DNA from: Deltaproteobacteria bacterium
GTDB taxonomy: Bacteria; Desulfobacterota; Desulfuromonadia; Geobacterales; Geobacteraceae
NCBI GenBank assembly: GCA_021848385.1
Contig: JAJZUQ010000002.1
Coordinates: forward strand, 88,571 to 152,570
Direction: 5' to 3'
DNA length: 64,000 nucleotides
Part shown: one piece after another, positions 1 through 10,641 of the stretch
Position numbering within the stretch: the stretch's first letter is position 1
Layout: each line of letters starts with the position of its first letter
Made by a program: the position numbers and the translations under genes
Notes under the pieces: generated by a model
The model's database searches: none
Told to the model about the DNA's origin: nothing
Seen by the model: the letters and a program-made list of their open reading frames with translations, nothing else

Positions 1-2
1 TC

Positions 3-194
3 CTCCTGATCGACGCGGAGCTCTGTTCAATGATCATTCGTCGCACCCCGGCCGGCGTCATCAAGGAGTATGCCTTGAGTAAAGGGATGCGGACACTGCG
101 GGACGACGGCCTGGCGAAAGCGGCAGCCGGGATCACCACCATCGAGGAGGTCCTGCGGGTAACCCAGGAGGACTATGCCGACCTTTCGCTATAG
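3..194 (+). CDS. gspE: Type II secretion ATPase GspE, C-terminal end (truncated by window edge)
   Basis: Frame 3 reads LLIDAELCSMIIRRTPAGVIKEYALSKGMRTLRDDGLAKAAAGITTIEEVLRVTQEDYADLSL*, typical GspE/PilB C-terminus; overlaps start of gspF. Confidence 0.85.
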   Translation, partial: LLIDAELCSMIIRRTPAGVIKEYALSKGMRTLRDDGLAKAAAGITTIEEVLRVTQEDYADLSL

Positions 195-1386
195 TGCATT
201 CAAGGCCTCCGGCTCTGTCGCAACCGGCACCATTGACGCCGACAACCTCCACGATGCCCAACTGCGGCTGAAAAACCAGGGGCTCTACCCGAAAGAACTC
301 GTCCCCGATACGGAACAGGCCGGGGGCACGGCACGGTGGAGCCTGAAACGGCGGGTGAATCTTTCAGAACTCGCCCTCATGACCCGCCGGCTTGCAACCC
401 TCCTCGGCGCGTCGGTGCCGGTGTACGAGTCGGTCACTACCCTCTACGAGCAGGAACGGCCGGGAGAGCTCAAAAACATCCTCAACCGGATCAGGGACCG
501 GCTGGCGGAGGGAGCGCCCCTGGCAAAGGCCTTTGCCGGCGAGCCCCATGTCTTCGGTGAAAGCTACATCAGCATGGTGGCGGCAGGCGAAGCGAGCGGA
601 GCGCTGGAGACCGTCCTGGATAAACTAGCGGACTTTCTGGAAGACCAGGAAGCTGTCCGAAGTAAGGTGGCGACCTCCCTCGCCTACCCGGTGCTGATGC
701 TCGTGGTAGGCAGCGGAGTAATGCTGTTCCTGCTTTCCTTCGTTGTGCCGAAGATCATCACCATTTTCCAGGAGAGCAAGGCGACCCTCCCCTTCATCAC
801 CATCGTTCTCATCAAGGTGAGCACATTCCTCCAGAAGGGATGGTGGCTCGTGGTGCTCCTCGGCTGCGGAGCGCTCCTCGGTTATGACCGGCTGAAGAGG
901 AAGGAAAGCGTGCGACAATGGCAGGACCGCTGGCTGATCCGTCTCCCCATCGTCGGAGGGATCACCAGGCAGCTGATTCTCTCCCGCTTTGCCAAAGTGC
1001 TCGGTCTCCTTCTCGCTAGCGGTGTGCCGGTCACCCGCTCCATGGAGATAACCGGCGAGGTGGTGGTTAACCGTGTATACCGGAACTGCCTGGCCCAGAT
1101 ACGGGAAGAGCTGATCCAGGGGGGAACCTTGGCGGCCAGCCTTGGAAAGAACCCCCTCTTCCCCCCGCTCCTTGTCCACATGGTGGCGGTAGGGGAAAAA
1201 GGCGGGGAACTTGAGCAGATGCTTGCCAAAGCTGGGGCAGCATTCCAGAAGGAATTCGATACCGCAATCACTCGTTCAATGGCCCTTCTGGAGCCGCTTC
1301 TGGTGCTGGGAATGGGAGTCTGCGTCGGTTTTGTCGTCATTGCCGTACTGCTCCCCATTTTCCAGCTCAACGAGTTGGTCAAATAG
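175..1386 (+). CDS. gspF: Type II secretion inner membrane protein GspF
   Basis: 403 aa, duplicated GspF domain with LAEGAPLAKAF / LIQGGTLAASL motifs and TM segments; operon context. Confidence 0.95.
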   Translation: MPTFRYSAFKASGSVATGTIDADNLHDAQLRLKNQGLYPKELVPDTEQAGGTARWSLKRRVNLSELALMTRRLATLLGASVPVYESVTTLYEQERPGELKNILNRIRDRLAEGAPLAKAFAGEPHVFGESYISMVAAGEASGALETVLDKLADFLEDQEAVRSKVATSLAYPVLMLVVGSGVMLFLLSFVVPKIITIFQESKATLPFITIVLIKVSTFLQKGWWLVVLLGCGALLGYDRLKRKESVRQWQDRWLIRLPIVGGITRQLILSRFAKVLGLLLASGVPVTRSMEITGEVVVNRVYRNCLAQIREELIQGGTLAASLGKNPLFPPLLVHMVAVGEKGGELEQMLAKAGAAFQKEFDTAITRSMALLEPLLVLGMGVCVGFVVIAVLLPIFQLNELVK

Positions 1387-1461
1387 ATAGACAAAATCAA
1401 GTTACAGCCGTGTCTTAAAGAATTCAATCTTTGTCAACATTGACGTTCAGGAGGTCTTTTC

Positions 1462-1905
1462 ATGAACAATGCATTACGCGACAGCCGCGGCTTCACCCTT
1501 ATCGAAATCATGGTGGTCATCGTCATTCTTGCCCTGCTGGCAGCGCTGGTCGCCCCCAAGATCATGGGGCGAAGCGATGACGCCAAGATAACGGTAGCCA
1601 AGAACCAGATCAGGGACATTGAAAGCGCCCTCAAGCTCTACAAACTTGACAACGGCGTCTATCCTTCCACCGAACAGGGCTTGGCGGCCCTCATCACCAA
1701 GCCGACCGTGGGGGTTATCCCGAAGAACTACAAGGCCGAGGGTTACCTGGAGAGCAAGCAGGTCCCCCAGGACCCGTGGAAGACCGACTACATCTACCTT
1801 TCCCCCGGCGAGCACGGTGACTATGACCTCTGTTCCCTCGGCGCCGACAGCGTCAAGGGGGGAGAAGGGAAGAATGCGGACATATGCAACTATGACATGA
1901 AGTAG
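1462..1905 (+). CDS. gspG: Major pseudopilin GspG
   Basis: RGFTLIEIMVVIVILALLAALVAPKIMGR prepilin motif and PQDPWKTDYIYLSPGEHGDYDLCSLGAD C-terminus. Confidence 0.96.
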   Translation: MNNALRDSRGFTLIEIMVVIVILALLAALVAPKIMGRSDDAKITVAKNQIRDIESALKLYKLDNGVYPSTEQGLAALITKPTVGVIPKNYKAEGYLESKQVPQDPWKTDYIYLSPGEHGDYDLCSLGADSVKGGEGKNADICNYDMK

Positions 1906-1968
1906 AAACTGGGGGGACGGCGGATGCCTTCACTATTGTTCCGGCGATTAACCATTGAAACCCTGTCT

Positions 1969-2021
1969 GTAGGGGCGGGGTGCCCCCGCCCCGGATTGGG
2001 CGAGGCAAGCCTAGCCCCTAC
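1969..2021. repeat. GTAGGGGC-type dispersed inverted repeat between gspG and gspH
   Basis: gtaggggcggggtgcccccgccccgg...gcctagcccctac; related copy at 35303-35330. Confidence 0.6.
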
Positions 2022-2066
2022 CGTTCATATGTTTAATCACCGGATCAATAAGTTTTTCGGGTTGCT

Positions 2067-2624
2067 GTGACGATACCTCAAAACTCAAAACTCTTCAGGC
2101 CCGCAGTTTGGGTCAAAATTCAAAACTGCCTTTCCGGCGGATTTACCCTCATCGAGATGGTGGTGGTGCTGGCCATTCTTGCGATGGTGGCGCTCCTGGT
2201 CTTCCCCCGTCTCCCGTCCACCGGCGCCACCGACCTGCGCAACTCGGCCCGCAACCTGGCGGCAATGATCCGGTACGTGGAAGACAAGGCAGTCACCACA
2301 AAAAGCGCCTACCGTCTCAGGGTCAACCTGTCCGACACCAGGCTGACGGTAGTTAAAATAGTGGATGGCGAAGAGGGGATCGACTCCGACCCCTTTTTCA
2401 GCCGGCAGATACTGTCAGACGGAATCAATGTCGAAGATGTGACCGTCCCCCGCCTCGGCAAAGTCGCCACCGGCGAGGTCTCCATCAACTTCGGGCCGGG
2501 AGGGCTGGAAGATTTCGCCGTCATCCACCTGAAGGGAAATCATGACAGCCACTTCACGGTGACCGCCTACCCCCAGAACGGCAAGGTCAAGGTCGAGGAA
2601 GGATACCAGGAGGTAGGGCAATGA
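2067..2624 (+). CDS. gspH: Minor pseudopilin GspH
   Basis: SGGFTLIEMVVVLAILAMVALLVFPRL prepilin signal; order G-H-I-J-K; start codon uncertain. Confidence 0.85.
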   Translation: MTIPQNSKLFRPAVWVKIQNCLSGGFTLIEMVVVLAILAMVALLVFPRLPSTGATDLRNSARNLAAMIRYVEDKAVTTKSAYRLRVNLSDTRLTVVKIVDGEEGIDSDPFFSRQILSDGINVEDVTVPRLGKVATGEVSINFGPGGLEDFAVIHLKGNHDSHFTVTAYPQNGKVKVEEGYQEVGQ

Positions 2625-2962
2625 AAGGGTTTACCCTGCTGGAAGTGATGGTTGCCCTGGCCATTCTTGCCGGTGTGATACTGACGGTCATCACCTCCTA
2701 CAACTATCACCTGGGAATTGTCATACGGGACAAGGAGGAGACCGAGGCCATGCTGCTGGCCCGTGCCAAACTGGACGAGCCCAACTTTTTGCAACAGGGG
2801 CTGACATCAGGGAACTTCGCCCCCCTGCACCCTGACATAACATGGAAAGTGGAGAGGGCCGCCGCCGAGATACCGGGAGTTGACCGGCTCAGCTTCACGG
2901 TTGCCTGGGATGGTGAGCGGCACAAGCTGACCCTGGCGAAATACCAGGAACGGGCTCTCTGA
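2621..2962 (+). CDS. gspI: Minor pseudopilin GspI
   Basis: MKGFTLLEVMVALAILAGVILTVITSYNYH; overlaps gspH stop. Confidence 0.85.
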   Translation: MKGFTLLEVMVALAILAGVILTVITSYNYHLGIVIRDKEETEAMLLARAKLDEPNFLQQGLTSGNFAPLHPDITWKVERAAAEIPGVDRLSFTVAWDGERHKLTLAKYQERAL

Positions 2963-2981
2963 CCGTGAGGAGCCCGGAGCC

Positions 2982-3650
2982 ATGAAAAATTCGATAACCA
3001 GGACGGCCTGCCTCACGAAACCGCAGAGACGGAACGGCGGATTCACCCTGCTGGAACTGCTGGTAGCACTGGCACTTCTTACCATTTTGTTCGCCGCCCT
3101 CTACGGCACCTTCTTTTCCCTCACCCGCGGCCGGGACGTAGCTGCAGCCGGGATGGAAACCCGTCGCGAGCTACGTACCACGCTGGATCAGATTCGACGG
3201 GAGTTGTCGGGTGCGTTCATCCGCGGGCCGGCACCGCTGGGGGTAAAACCGCTGGTCCCGTTCGTGGTGGAAGACCGTGACTCCTTCGGCAAGCCGGCTT
3301 CGACCCTGACCTTCACCACCTTTGCTCCACCCCGCAGCGACAGCGCTCCCACATCGGACCAGGTAACGGTGCGCTACCGGATAGTGGAGAATGGAAACCG
3401 GCTGAACTTGACCCGAGAGGCCCAGGACCGCTACCTGGCAGGCACCCCCGTCTCCTACCCGCAGATGGAGCATGTGGAGGGTTTTCTGGTGGAGTGCTAT
3501 GACGGCAGCAAATGGGTCAGGAGCTGGGATACCGCGCCAGGCGTCAATTTAGGACTGCCGAAGGCGGTCCGGGTAACCATCAGGCTCAAGGAAGGGGATG
3601 GCACCACCGAGTTCTCTACCATCGCCACGCCGCGGGTGACCGGTAGTTGA
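2982..3650 (+). CDS. gspJ: Minor pseudopilin GspJ
   Basis: NGGFTLLELLVALALLTILFAALYGTFF prepilin motif; operon position. Confidence 0.85.
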   Translation: MKNSITRTACLTKPQRRNGGFTLLELLVALALLTILFAALYGTFFSLTRGRDVAAAGMETRRELRTTLDQIRRELSGAFIRGPAPLGVKPLVPFVVEDRDSFGKPASTLTFTTFAPPRSDSAPTSDQVTVRYRIVENGNRLNLTREAQDRYLAGTPVSYPQMEHVEGFLVECYDGSKWVRSWDTAPGVNLGLPKAVRVTIRLKEGDGTTEFSTIATPRVTGS

Positions 3651-4573
3651 GGAACGAGAAGGGGTTCGCCCTGATCATAACCCTCGTGGTGAGCGCTCTG
3701 CTGGTGGCGCTGGTCGCCGAGTTCGTCAACGAAGTCTACGTGGATACCAGCTCCCGGCAGAACTTCGTCGACGCACAGCAGGCGAGTCTTCTTGCCGAAT
3801 CCGGCATCGCCGGCGGAATCAAGCTGCTCCAGTTCACCATGGCAAGCCAGGGATTCACCTCCCTCCTGGACCCGTGGGCCAAGCCGCTGAAGCTCGACGA
3901 CGAGCAGGGATCCATAGAGGTAACCATCGAGGACGAGGCCGCCAAGATCAACCTCAACTCCATAGCCGGTTCGAACGGGAATTTCATCGATGCCTATTAT
4001 CCCATAGCAACCCGTTTCCTGAAGAAGGCCGGTCTCTCCCCTGACCTGTGCGACGGCATCGCCGACTGGGTGGACACCAACGATGAACCCAAGCCGGCCG
4101 GGGCGGAAACAACCTACTACCGTTCATTGCAACCACCCTACAGTGCAAAGAACGGCTGGTTCGACACTGTGGATGAACTGCGACTCGTCAAAGGGTTCGA
4201 TGCAAAGACGATGGAGCGACTGCGCCCCTTCATTACCGTCTTTGCCGATTCCCTTCCGGGTTCACCGGCACCGATCAACATCAACACTGCCCCCCCGGAG
4301 ATACTGGCAGCCCTGGATGAAGGGCTGAGCGACGACCTGGTGGCACGGATCGTGGACTACCGGAAAACCACGCCATTCAAATCACCGGCGGATATCCTCA
4401 AGGTTGCCGGTCTGGACAAAATCGGGATAGCCCTGCAGACCAGGATCCAGACCAGAAGCACCGTCTACCGCCTGGTCTCACGCGGGCAGGTGCATGAAAC
4501 GGCGAGGATAATAGAAGCCGTGGTGAGAATCAATGGCAACCAGGCAACAATGCTCTACTGGAGAGAATACTGA
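3647..4573 (+). CDS. gspK: GspK minor pseudopilin
   Basis: GFALIITLVVSALLVALVAEFVNEVYVDTSSRQ; PININTAPPEILAAL helix-hairpin-helix motif typical of GspK. Confidence 0.92.
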   Translation: MRNEKGFALIITLVVSALLVALVAEFVNEVYVDTSSRQNFVDAQQASLLAESGIAGGIKLLQFTMASQGFTSLLDPWAKPLKLDDEQGSIEVTIEDEAAKINLNSIAGSNGNFIDAYYPIATRFLKKAGLSPDLCDGIADWVDTNDEPKPAGAETTYYRSLQPPYSAKNGWFDTVDELRLVKGFDAKTMERLRPFITVFADSLPGSPAPININTAPPEILAALDEGLSDDLVARIVDYRKTTPFKSPADILKVAGLDKIGIALQTRIQTRSTVYRLVSRGQVHETARIIEAVVRINGNQATMLYWREY

Positions 4574-5898
4574 TGACGTACCTTATCGTACAGTTGACGA
4601 ATAGCGAGGTGCTCTGGGGGCGTTATCAGCGCCGTCGCGGGGAGCTTGCATTCCTGGGGGGTGGCCGCCACCCGCTCGCCGGCGAGCCGACCTTTGCCGA
4701 CCTTCTGAAGGAGCTGTCAGTCAGCCGCCGGGAAGAGGAAAAGGTGGTGCTGACCCTTCCCTCTTCCAGCCTCTTTCTGCGGGAGATTGATCTCCCTCTC
4801 ACCGCCCGGCGCAAGGCGCGCCAGGTACTCCCCCTGGAGCTCAAGGGTGAAACGGCCATCGACACCGACGAACTGGTGTTCGACGCCATCCCGCTTGCCG
4901 ACGGCAAGGCCCTGGCGGTATGGACCCGGCGCGCTGGGGCGGCCGATCTGATACGGACCATGACCGGAGCCGGCCTCGAACCGGAAACGGTAAGCGCCGC
5001 TCCCCTCCACTGGGCCGAACTGCTTTCGCCGTCGGACACGACAGAACCGGTTGCCATTACCGACGGTGAGGCACTGGCCGTAACCCAGAACGGCCGGCTC
5101 CTGTTCTGCCGTCCCCTTGCCGATGTCGATCCTGTCGCAGAAGTGGCACGAACCCTGGCCGCCCTTGAACTCGGCAAAAACATAGTGATCCGGAAGGTAC
5201 TCCTCCACGGTGAACTGGCCCATGCGACTGTCCCCCCAACCAGCCCCGGCCTGACATTTCAGCTTCTTCCCCTGGCCGGCTCGGCGGCCCGTGCATTTGC
5301 CGGCGATGCAGAGGCGGCCCGGGACCTTGCCTCCACCTATGCCGTTGCGGCTGCCTGTGGCTCCGGAGCGGTGGTGAACTTCAGAAACGGTGGTCTGGCT
5401 TACACCGCCGGCGACGCGTCTGCACGCCGCAAGTTAATGCTGACCCTGGTCCTTGCGGCAATCCTTATCGTCGCACTCGCCGCCGAGACAACTGTCCGCT
5501 ATTACCTTGTGCGGCGGGACCTGAACTCCCTCGACAGCTCAATTCTCACCATCTACCGGCAGGTGTTTCCAAGCCGGAAAAAACCGGTGGATGCCGTCGG
5601 TGAACTGAAGGGTGAAATAAGGCGCCTCTCTGGCAGCGCGGCGACCGGCAGTACCTTGGCCGCGCTAACTAAAGCGGCGGAGCTCAAGGGTGATGACATC
5701 ACCGATATCTATGAAGCGGAATTCGACCATGGGCAGCTCCGGCTCAAGGGAGATGCCCGTTCCATTCAAGGGGTGAATGATTTCAAGTCCCGCGCGGCTG
5801 CCTCCTTCAGCAATAGTGAAGTAAGCGAAATTAAATCAAAACCTGATGGCACTGTCAGCTTCCAGTTCAGCGGTACGTTCACGGAGGAGAAAAAATGA
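4573..5898 (+). CDS. gspL: GspL-like type II secretion protein
   Basis: Actin-like N-terminus (VLTLPSSSLFLREIDLPLTARRKARQVLPLELKG), one TM, periplasmic ferredoxin-like domain; operon position. Confidence 0.85.
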   Translation: MTYLIVQLTNSEVLWGRYQRRRGELAFLGGGRHPLAGEPTFADLLKELSVSRREEEKVVLTLPSSSLFLREIDLPLTARRKARQVLPLELKGETAIDTDELVFDAIPLADGKALAVWTRRAGAADLIRTMTGAGLEPETVSAAPLHWAELLSPSDTTEPVAITDGEALAVTQNGRLLFCRPLADVDPVAEVARTLAALELGKNIVIRKVLLHGELAHATVPPTSPGLTFQLLPLAGSAARAFAGDAEAARDLASTYAVAAACGSGAVVNFRNGGLAYTAGDASARRKLMLTLVLAAILIVALAAETTVRYYLVRRDLNSLDSSILTIYRQVFPSRKKPVDAVGELKGEIRRLSGSAATGSTLAALTKAAELKGDDITDIYEAEFDHGQLRLKGDARSIQGVNDFKSRAAASFSNSEVSEIKSKPDGTVSFQFSGTFTEEKK

Positions 5899-6443
5899 CC
5901 TACCTGCGCCTCCTGGCAGAACGATTTCGCAATCTTGACAGCACTACCCGCCTCCGTTGGGGAATAGGTATCGCCATAATCCTCGCTCTGGCGCTGCTCT
6001 TCTCTGCCGCAAATGCCAGGATCGCCCATCTCGCCAAACTGCGCACCGCAAGGGAAGGGGATGTGGCTGAAATGCTCGTCCTCAGCCAGCGTTACCAGGT
6101 TGCCAACGCCGGTGCCGAGAAACTGGCGAACCGCCTCTCCGCCACCCGTCCCGACGACTCACCGGCCAAGCTCATAGAAGAGATCGGGATCAAGGGGAAA
6201 AACAGCCAGATCAAGCCGGTCAAGGGAGACGAGCAGCCCGGTTACGTCGAGGACGCCGCTGAAGTAAAAATCGACGGGCTCACCGCCAACGAAACCGTCA
6301 ATCTCCTTTACCGTCTGGAAAAGGGGAGCAGGCCGGTCATCATCAAGAAAGCGTTCCTCAAGACCCGCTTCGACGACCCGTCCCGCCTCGACCTCACCCT
6401 CACCATCGCCCTCCTCAAGGCAGCGCCGACGGGACAGCAATGA
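5895..6443 (+). CDS. gspM: GspM-like type II secretion protein
   Basis: 182 aa, one N-terminal TM, follows gspL with ATGA overlap. Confidence 0.75.
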   Translation: MTYLRLLAERFRNLDSTTRLRWGIGIAIILALALLFSAANARIAHLAKLRTAREGDVAEMLVLSQRYQVANAGAEKLANRLSATRPDDSPAKLIEEIGIKGKNSQIKPVKGDEQPGYVEDAAEVKIDGLTANETVNLLYRLEKGSRPVIIKKAFLKTRFDDPSRLDLTLTIALLKAAPTGQQ

Positions 6444-7276
6444 AACCGCGTCGAGTGCTCTACCTGACCGTCGGCATCCCGGCAGCACTCTTTCTTGTTC
6501 TCATTCTGACCGTCCTTTTCATCCCTTCCCGTGAATTGCAGGGGGTTATTGTTCGCGGACTTGCAAACGAAGGCTATACCTTTCACGCTTCAAGCTTCGG
6601 CAAGGCATTCCCCATTGGCCTCACCGCCCGGAACATGGAGATCGGCGATGATCGTGGACCGCTTTTTCGCGCCGATACAGCAACGGTCCGGCTGCAACTT
6701 CTGCCACTCTTTTTGGGAGACGTAAAGGTTACCGTCCGGGCAAGGATTGGTAGCGGTAAACTCGAAGGCGTATGGTCCCGCCGCAACGGAGGGGACCTGC
6801 ATGCGAGCGGGGTCCAGTTGGAGGATATTCCCTTCTTCCCCACCGTCGCCGGTGCTTCCGCCAAGGGGATCCTGCAGGTTGAAGCACGTTTGCAGGGACG
6901 CCAGACTGCAACCCGCGGCGAGATAAAGCTGGACGTCAAGGGGGCGGAACTTGCCGGCATCAAGATCGGGGGAACCCCCCTGCCGGACTCCAGTTACCGT
7001 CAAATTCAGGGGATGCTGAAGATTGCCGGCGGCAAGGCAACCCTGGAAAGTTTCTCCCTTGAGGGGGATGGACTTTATGTGCGCCTCAGGGGTGACCTCC
7101 CCATAACCACACCCCTCGCCAACGCCCCCCTCAACCTCACCCTGGAATTGATGCCGAAACCCGAGTTTCTGGAGCGGCAAAAATTCGTCTTTCTCCTCCT
7201 GTCAAAGCACCTGACATCTCCAGGTCATTACGAAATCCCGATCAAAGGGATGCTCTCCCGTCCCGCCCTGCCCTGA
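6440..7276 (+). CDS. gspN: GspN family type II secretion protein
   Basis: 278 aa, AsmA-like repeats after N-terminal TM; last gene of gsp operon in window. Confidence 0.8.
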   Translation: MKPRRVLYLTVGIPAALFLVLILTVLFIPSRELQGVIVRGLANEGYTFHASSFGKAFPIGLTARNMEIGDDRGPLFRADTATVRLQLLPLFLGDVKVTVRARIGSGKLEGVWSRRNGGDLHASGVQLEDIPFFPTVAGASAKGILQVEARLQGRQTATRGEIKLDVKGAELAGIKIGGTPLPDSSYRQIQGMLKIAGGKATLESFSLEGDGLYVRLRGDLPITTPLANAPLNLTLELMPKPEFLERQKFVFLLLSKHLTSPGHYEIPIKGMLSRPALP

Positions 7277-7317
7277 AGCACGGTTAAAATAGCAGATGGA
7301 GGTGGCTGACTGAGTTG

Positions 7318-9984
7318 TCAATTCACCTTGAATGCGGCAATCAGCGACGTAAGCCCTTCTGCTTGGTGAGACAGGCTCTGGGCAGCTCTGGAGAGCTGTT
7401 CCACTGAACTGAGGTTCTCATTGGTCAGTTCGCTAATATTCTCCATGGCAGTAATCACCATCTCTCCACCCTTCTTCTGCTCGGCTGTGGCATTTGCCAC
7501 AGACTGAGTCATTGAGTTCATGCTGTTCACAGCCGTCACGATCTGACGGGCAGAGAGTGCTTGCTCCTTGGTCGCAATGCTTACCTGTGTAGTGACATGG
7601 TTCATATTCTCAACAGCCAGCCGGATCTGTCTACTCCCTTGAGCCTGCTCACGGGCCGCTCCCGTAACTTCCTGGGTGACAGTGTTCATCCGTTCCACCG
7701 CAACCCGGATCTGCTTTCCCCCCTGCGCCTGCTCATGTGCTGCATTAGCCACTTGGGCCGTGAACAGGGTCATCCGCTCTACCGACTTCAGGACCTGCCC
7801 GGAGGCGTTGGCCTGCTCATCCGTCATCAGGGATATATCGGACATGAGCCTGCTCGTTTGATCGATGCTTTTGACGATATTTGCAAGTGCGTTCCCCGCC
7901 ACGCCGGACAGCTCCATGGAGGAGCGGGCTTCCTGAGCTACCAGCTCGCCCAATTTGACCGAATTGCCCGTGTCGTTCTGCACTTCCTTAATGACCTGGC
8001 CGATCTCCTTGGTGGCGCTAACGCTCCGTTCCGCCAGTTTGCGCACTTCTTCCGCAACCACTGCGAATCCACGTCCTGCATCCCCAGCCCGTGCCGCCTC
8101 AATGGCCGCATTCAGCGCCAGGAGGTTTGTCTGGTCGGCAATTTCGTTGATCACTCTGACAATGCTTCCGATCTCTTCGGACCGTTTCCCCAGGTTAACG
8201 ATAGATGCAGCTGTCTTCTCTATGACGTTCCCTACCCGCTTCATGGACTCCAGTGCCTGCTGCACCGCCTCCTGACCCTCAGCACCTTCCTTGGTAGCAG
8301 TCTTCGCAACATCATCTGCCGCCTTGACATTCCTGGCCGATTCCCGGATTGAAATAGCCAGCTGTTCAATAATGGCTGCCGTGTCGGCAGCCACCTGCTG
8401 CAGTTCCTGGGTGTTCCCCGCTACCTGGTCAATTGAAACAGTCATCTGCTCAACAGTCGAGGATGTTTCGGAAACAGAAGACGCAAGGTCCTCCGCGTTC
8501 TGTGCCACCTTCTCAATGGAGACGGTCATCTGTTCAATACTTGCTGATGTTTCCGACACAGAGGAGGCCATTACCTCTGCCCCCTTCGCCACCTGCTCAC
8601 TTGATGCTCCCAGTTCCTGGATGGAGGAAGAAACCTCATCCGCATTGTTTGCAAGAGAGTCGGCATTTTTTGCTACGATCTGTATGGAGGCAGCCATCTG
8701 CACCATGGTCGATGAAGTCTCCTCGGAGGCAGATGCTTGACTGTGGGCTGCCTGTGTCAACTGTTCAGAGTTAGCCGAAATCTGCCCTGCTGCCGCTGCA
8801 ACCTGAACCGAAGTGCCGCTGATTCTGCTGACCATCTCCTTGAGTCCCGACACCATCTCGTTAAGGGCATTGGCTAAATCCCCTACTTCGTCCTTAGTTC
8901 GCACATCAAGTTGTCCAGTCAGATCACCGTTTGCAACAGCCTGAGCAAAGGCAACCCCTTTGAGCATCGGACGCGCGATGCTCCGTGCGATAATCACCGC
9001 TATGCCGGCAATCAGCATCATAGCAATGGAAATGACTATCAGTACGATAGACCTCAGGGTGTAGACCGGTTTATACAGCTCCGCCTCCGGTATGGTCGAT
9101 GCACAGCTCCATCCTAACCCCTTGAAGTCGCCGTACCCCTTCGACGGGGCAAACGATACCAGTTTGGAAACTCCTTCGTAGGTATAATCCCCAATCCCTT
9201 CCTCCCCCTTGACCATCTTCATGGCAATCGCGGAAAGCTGGGCATTGGAATCATTGATCAGATTTTCTTTAAGGATCTTCTCCTTTTTTGGATGAACGAT
9301 GAATTTCCCTTCCTTGTTGAGAAGGTAGGTATAGCCGGTGTTTCCCACCTTACCTTCCTCAAGGGTGAGCTTTTCGAAATCGTTCCAAGGGATACGGGAG
9401 CCAACTGCACCGATCACCTTACCGCTGTCGTCCTTAACCGGGGCGGAAAAGCCGATGGCAAGATCGTTTATGCTTGCAGAAAAATAGACGTCATGCACAT
9501 AAAGCTCCCCTGCCATAACATGTTTGAACCACTCGGAATCCGACTGGTTCTTCTTGAAACCTGGATTTTTGAAAATGGTCATGTCGTTTGCTCCGACACA
9601 GTTGCCGGAAGTATCAAAGATCAGAATCTCCTTGTACAGCTCGTATTGTTTTACCAGGCTCTCGAGCATCTTGGTCGACTGAGAAAATTTCCCCGTCTTG
9701 AAGCCGTCTCTGATGACATCTGATGCCGCCCATGCCTTGATGTCGTCATAGCGGTCACCGACAATCACATCCATTTTCCCCATCACGGTATGGGTGGTAT
9801 CGGTAAGCATATTATTCCCCAGATCCTGCATGCTTCCTTTCGCCTTTTGATAGGCTACAGTGGCGACGATTGAGAGTGGCACTATCGAAATGACGAGAAA
9901 AAAAAGGAGCAGTTTTCCTTGAAGACCTTTAAAAAAACTCCGCTGTTTCATATTGATCCCCCTTTGGCAGAGAGTCTGAATCAC
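7318..9984 (-). CDS. Methyl-accepting chemotaxis protein (Cache sensor, HAMP, extended coiled coil)
   Basis: Conserved MCP tip [42 protein letters not shown]-terminal TM and Cache-like ectodomain. Confidence 0.96.
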   Translation of the reverse strand: MIQTLCQRGINMKQRSFFKGLQGKLLLFFLVISIVPLSIVATVAYQKAKGSMQDLGNNMLTDTTHTVMGKMDVIVGDRYDDIKAWAASDVIRDGFKTGKFSQSTKMLESLVKQYELYKEILIFDTSGNCVGANDMTIFKNPGFKKNQSDSEWFKHVMAGELYVHDVYFSASINDLAIGFSAPVKDDSGKVIGAVGSRIPWNDFEKLTLEEGKVGNTGYTYLLNKEGKFIVHPKKEKILKENLINDSNAQLSAIAMKMVKGEEGIGDYTYEGVSKLVSFAPSKGYGDFKGLGWSCASTIPEAELYKPVYTLRSIVLIVISIAMMLIAGIAVIIARSIARPMLKGVAFAQAVANGDLTGQLDVRTKDEVGDLANALNEMVSGLKEMVSRISGTSVQVAAAAGQISANSEQLTQAAHSQASASEETSSTMVQMAASIQIVAKNADSLANNADEVSSSIQELGASSEQVAKGAEVMASSVSETSASIEQMTVSIEKVAQNAEDLASSVSETSSTVEQMTVSIDQVAGNTQELQQVAADTAAIIEQLAISIRESARNVKAADDVAKTATKEGAEGQEAVQQALESMKRVGNVIEKTAASIVNLGKRSEEIGSIVRVINEIADQTNLLALNAAIEAARAGDAGRGFAVVAEEVRKLAERSVSATKEIGQVIKEVQNDTGNSVKLGELVAQEARSSMELSGVAGNALANIVKSIDQTSRLMSDISLMTDEQANASGQVLKSVERMTLFTAQVANAAHEQAQGGKQIRVAVERMNTVTQEVTGAAREQAQGSRQIRLAVENMNHVTTQVSIATKEQALSARQIVTAVNSMNSMTQSVANATAEQKKGGEMVITAMENISELTNENLSSVEQLSRAAQSLSHQAEGLTSLIAAFKVN

Positions 9985-10134
9985 ATGTCATCTGTTGGAC
10001 AACAACAGCGACTGATTAATGTCAAAAGTTACAATGAGTTGGTTGCTCAGATTAGCAACTCCCCTGATACATTTTTCGTCCAGACTTGTCGCCTCGTCGG
10101 GGATACCCGCTCTTCCCAACTTACGAAATGCACT

Positions 10135-10542
10135 TTAACACTGGTAGTAGATTCTTTCTGATTTGCAGTGGCTGTTAGGCAAGAGGTTTTCAATCATTTC
10201 ATAGAGCTCCTCCTGCTTGAACGGTTTTTTAAGATATCCTTTGGCTCCGAGTTCCAGTCCGCGCATCGTATTTTTCCCCTTCCCTTCTGTGCTTATGACT
10301 ATTATCGGAACCTTTCTGGTTATTCCCAGCGGCGATGCCTCTTCCAGAAATTGCACACCATTCATGATCGGCATGTTGATATCCAGAAGGATCAACTGGA
10401 TATCCTTCTGGACCGCCAAGAGATCAAGGGCCTCACGACCGTTCATGGCATCCACAATTTCGCATGGGTAGCAAGACAGAATCATTCGGTACATCTGGTG
10501 AATCAGCACAGAATCGTCGACAATCAGTACTTTGTTTAACAT
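10135..10542 (-). CDS. Single-domain response regulator (CheY-like)
   Basis: KVLIVDDS...LILLDINMPIMNG...KGYLKKPF receiver signature; start taken at MLNKV. Confidence 0.9.
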   Translation of the reverse strand: MLNKVLIVDDSVLIHQMYRMILSCYPCEIVDAMNGREALDLLAVQKDIQLILLDINMPIMNGVQFLEEASPLGITRKVPIIVISTEGKGKNTMRGLELGAKGYLKKPFKQEELYEMIENLLPNSHCKSERIYYQC

Positions 10543-10641
10543 TGTCTCCTCCACCTTTCATGTCCGAAGTGATGCAATCGCAGACGTACAATACAACGAT
10601 TGCTCCCCGTCACTTCCTGCAGCCCATCGGAATACGTGCAA

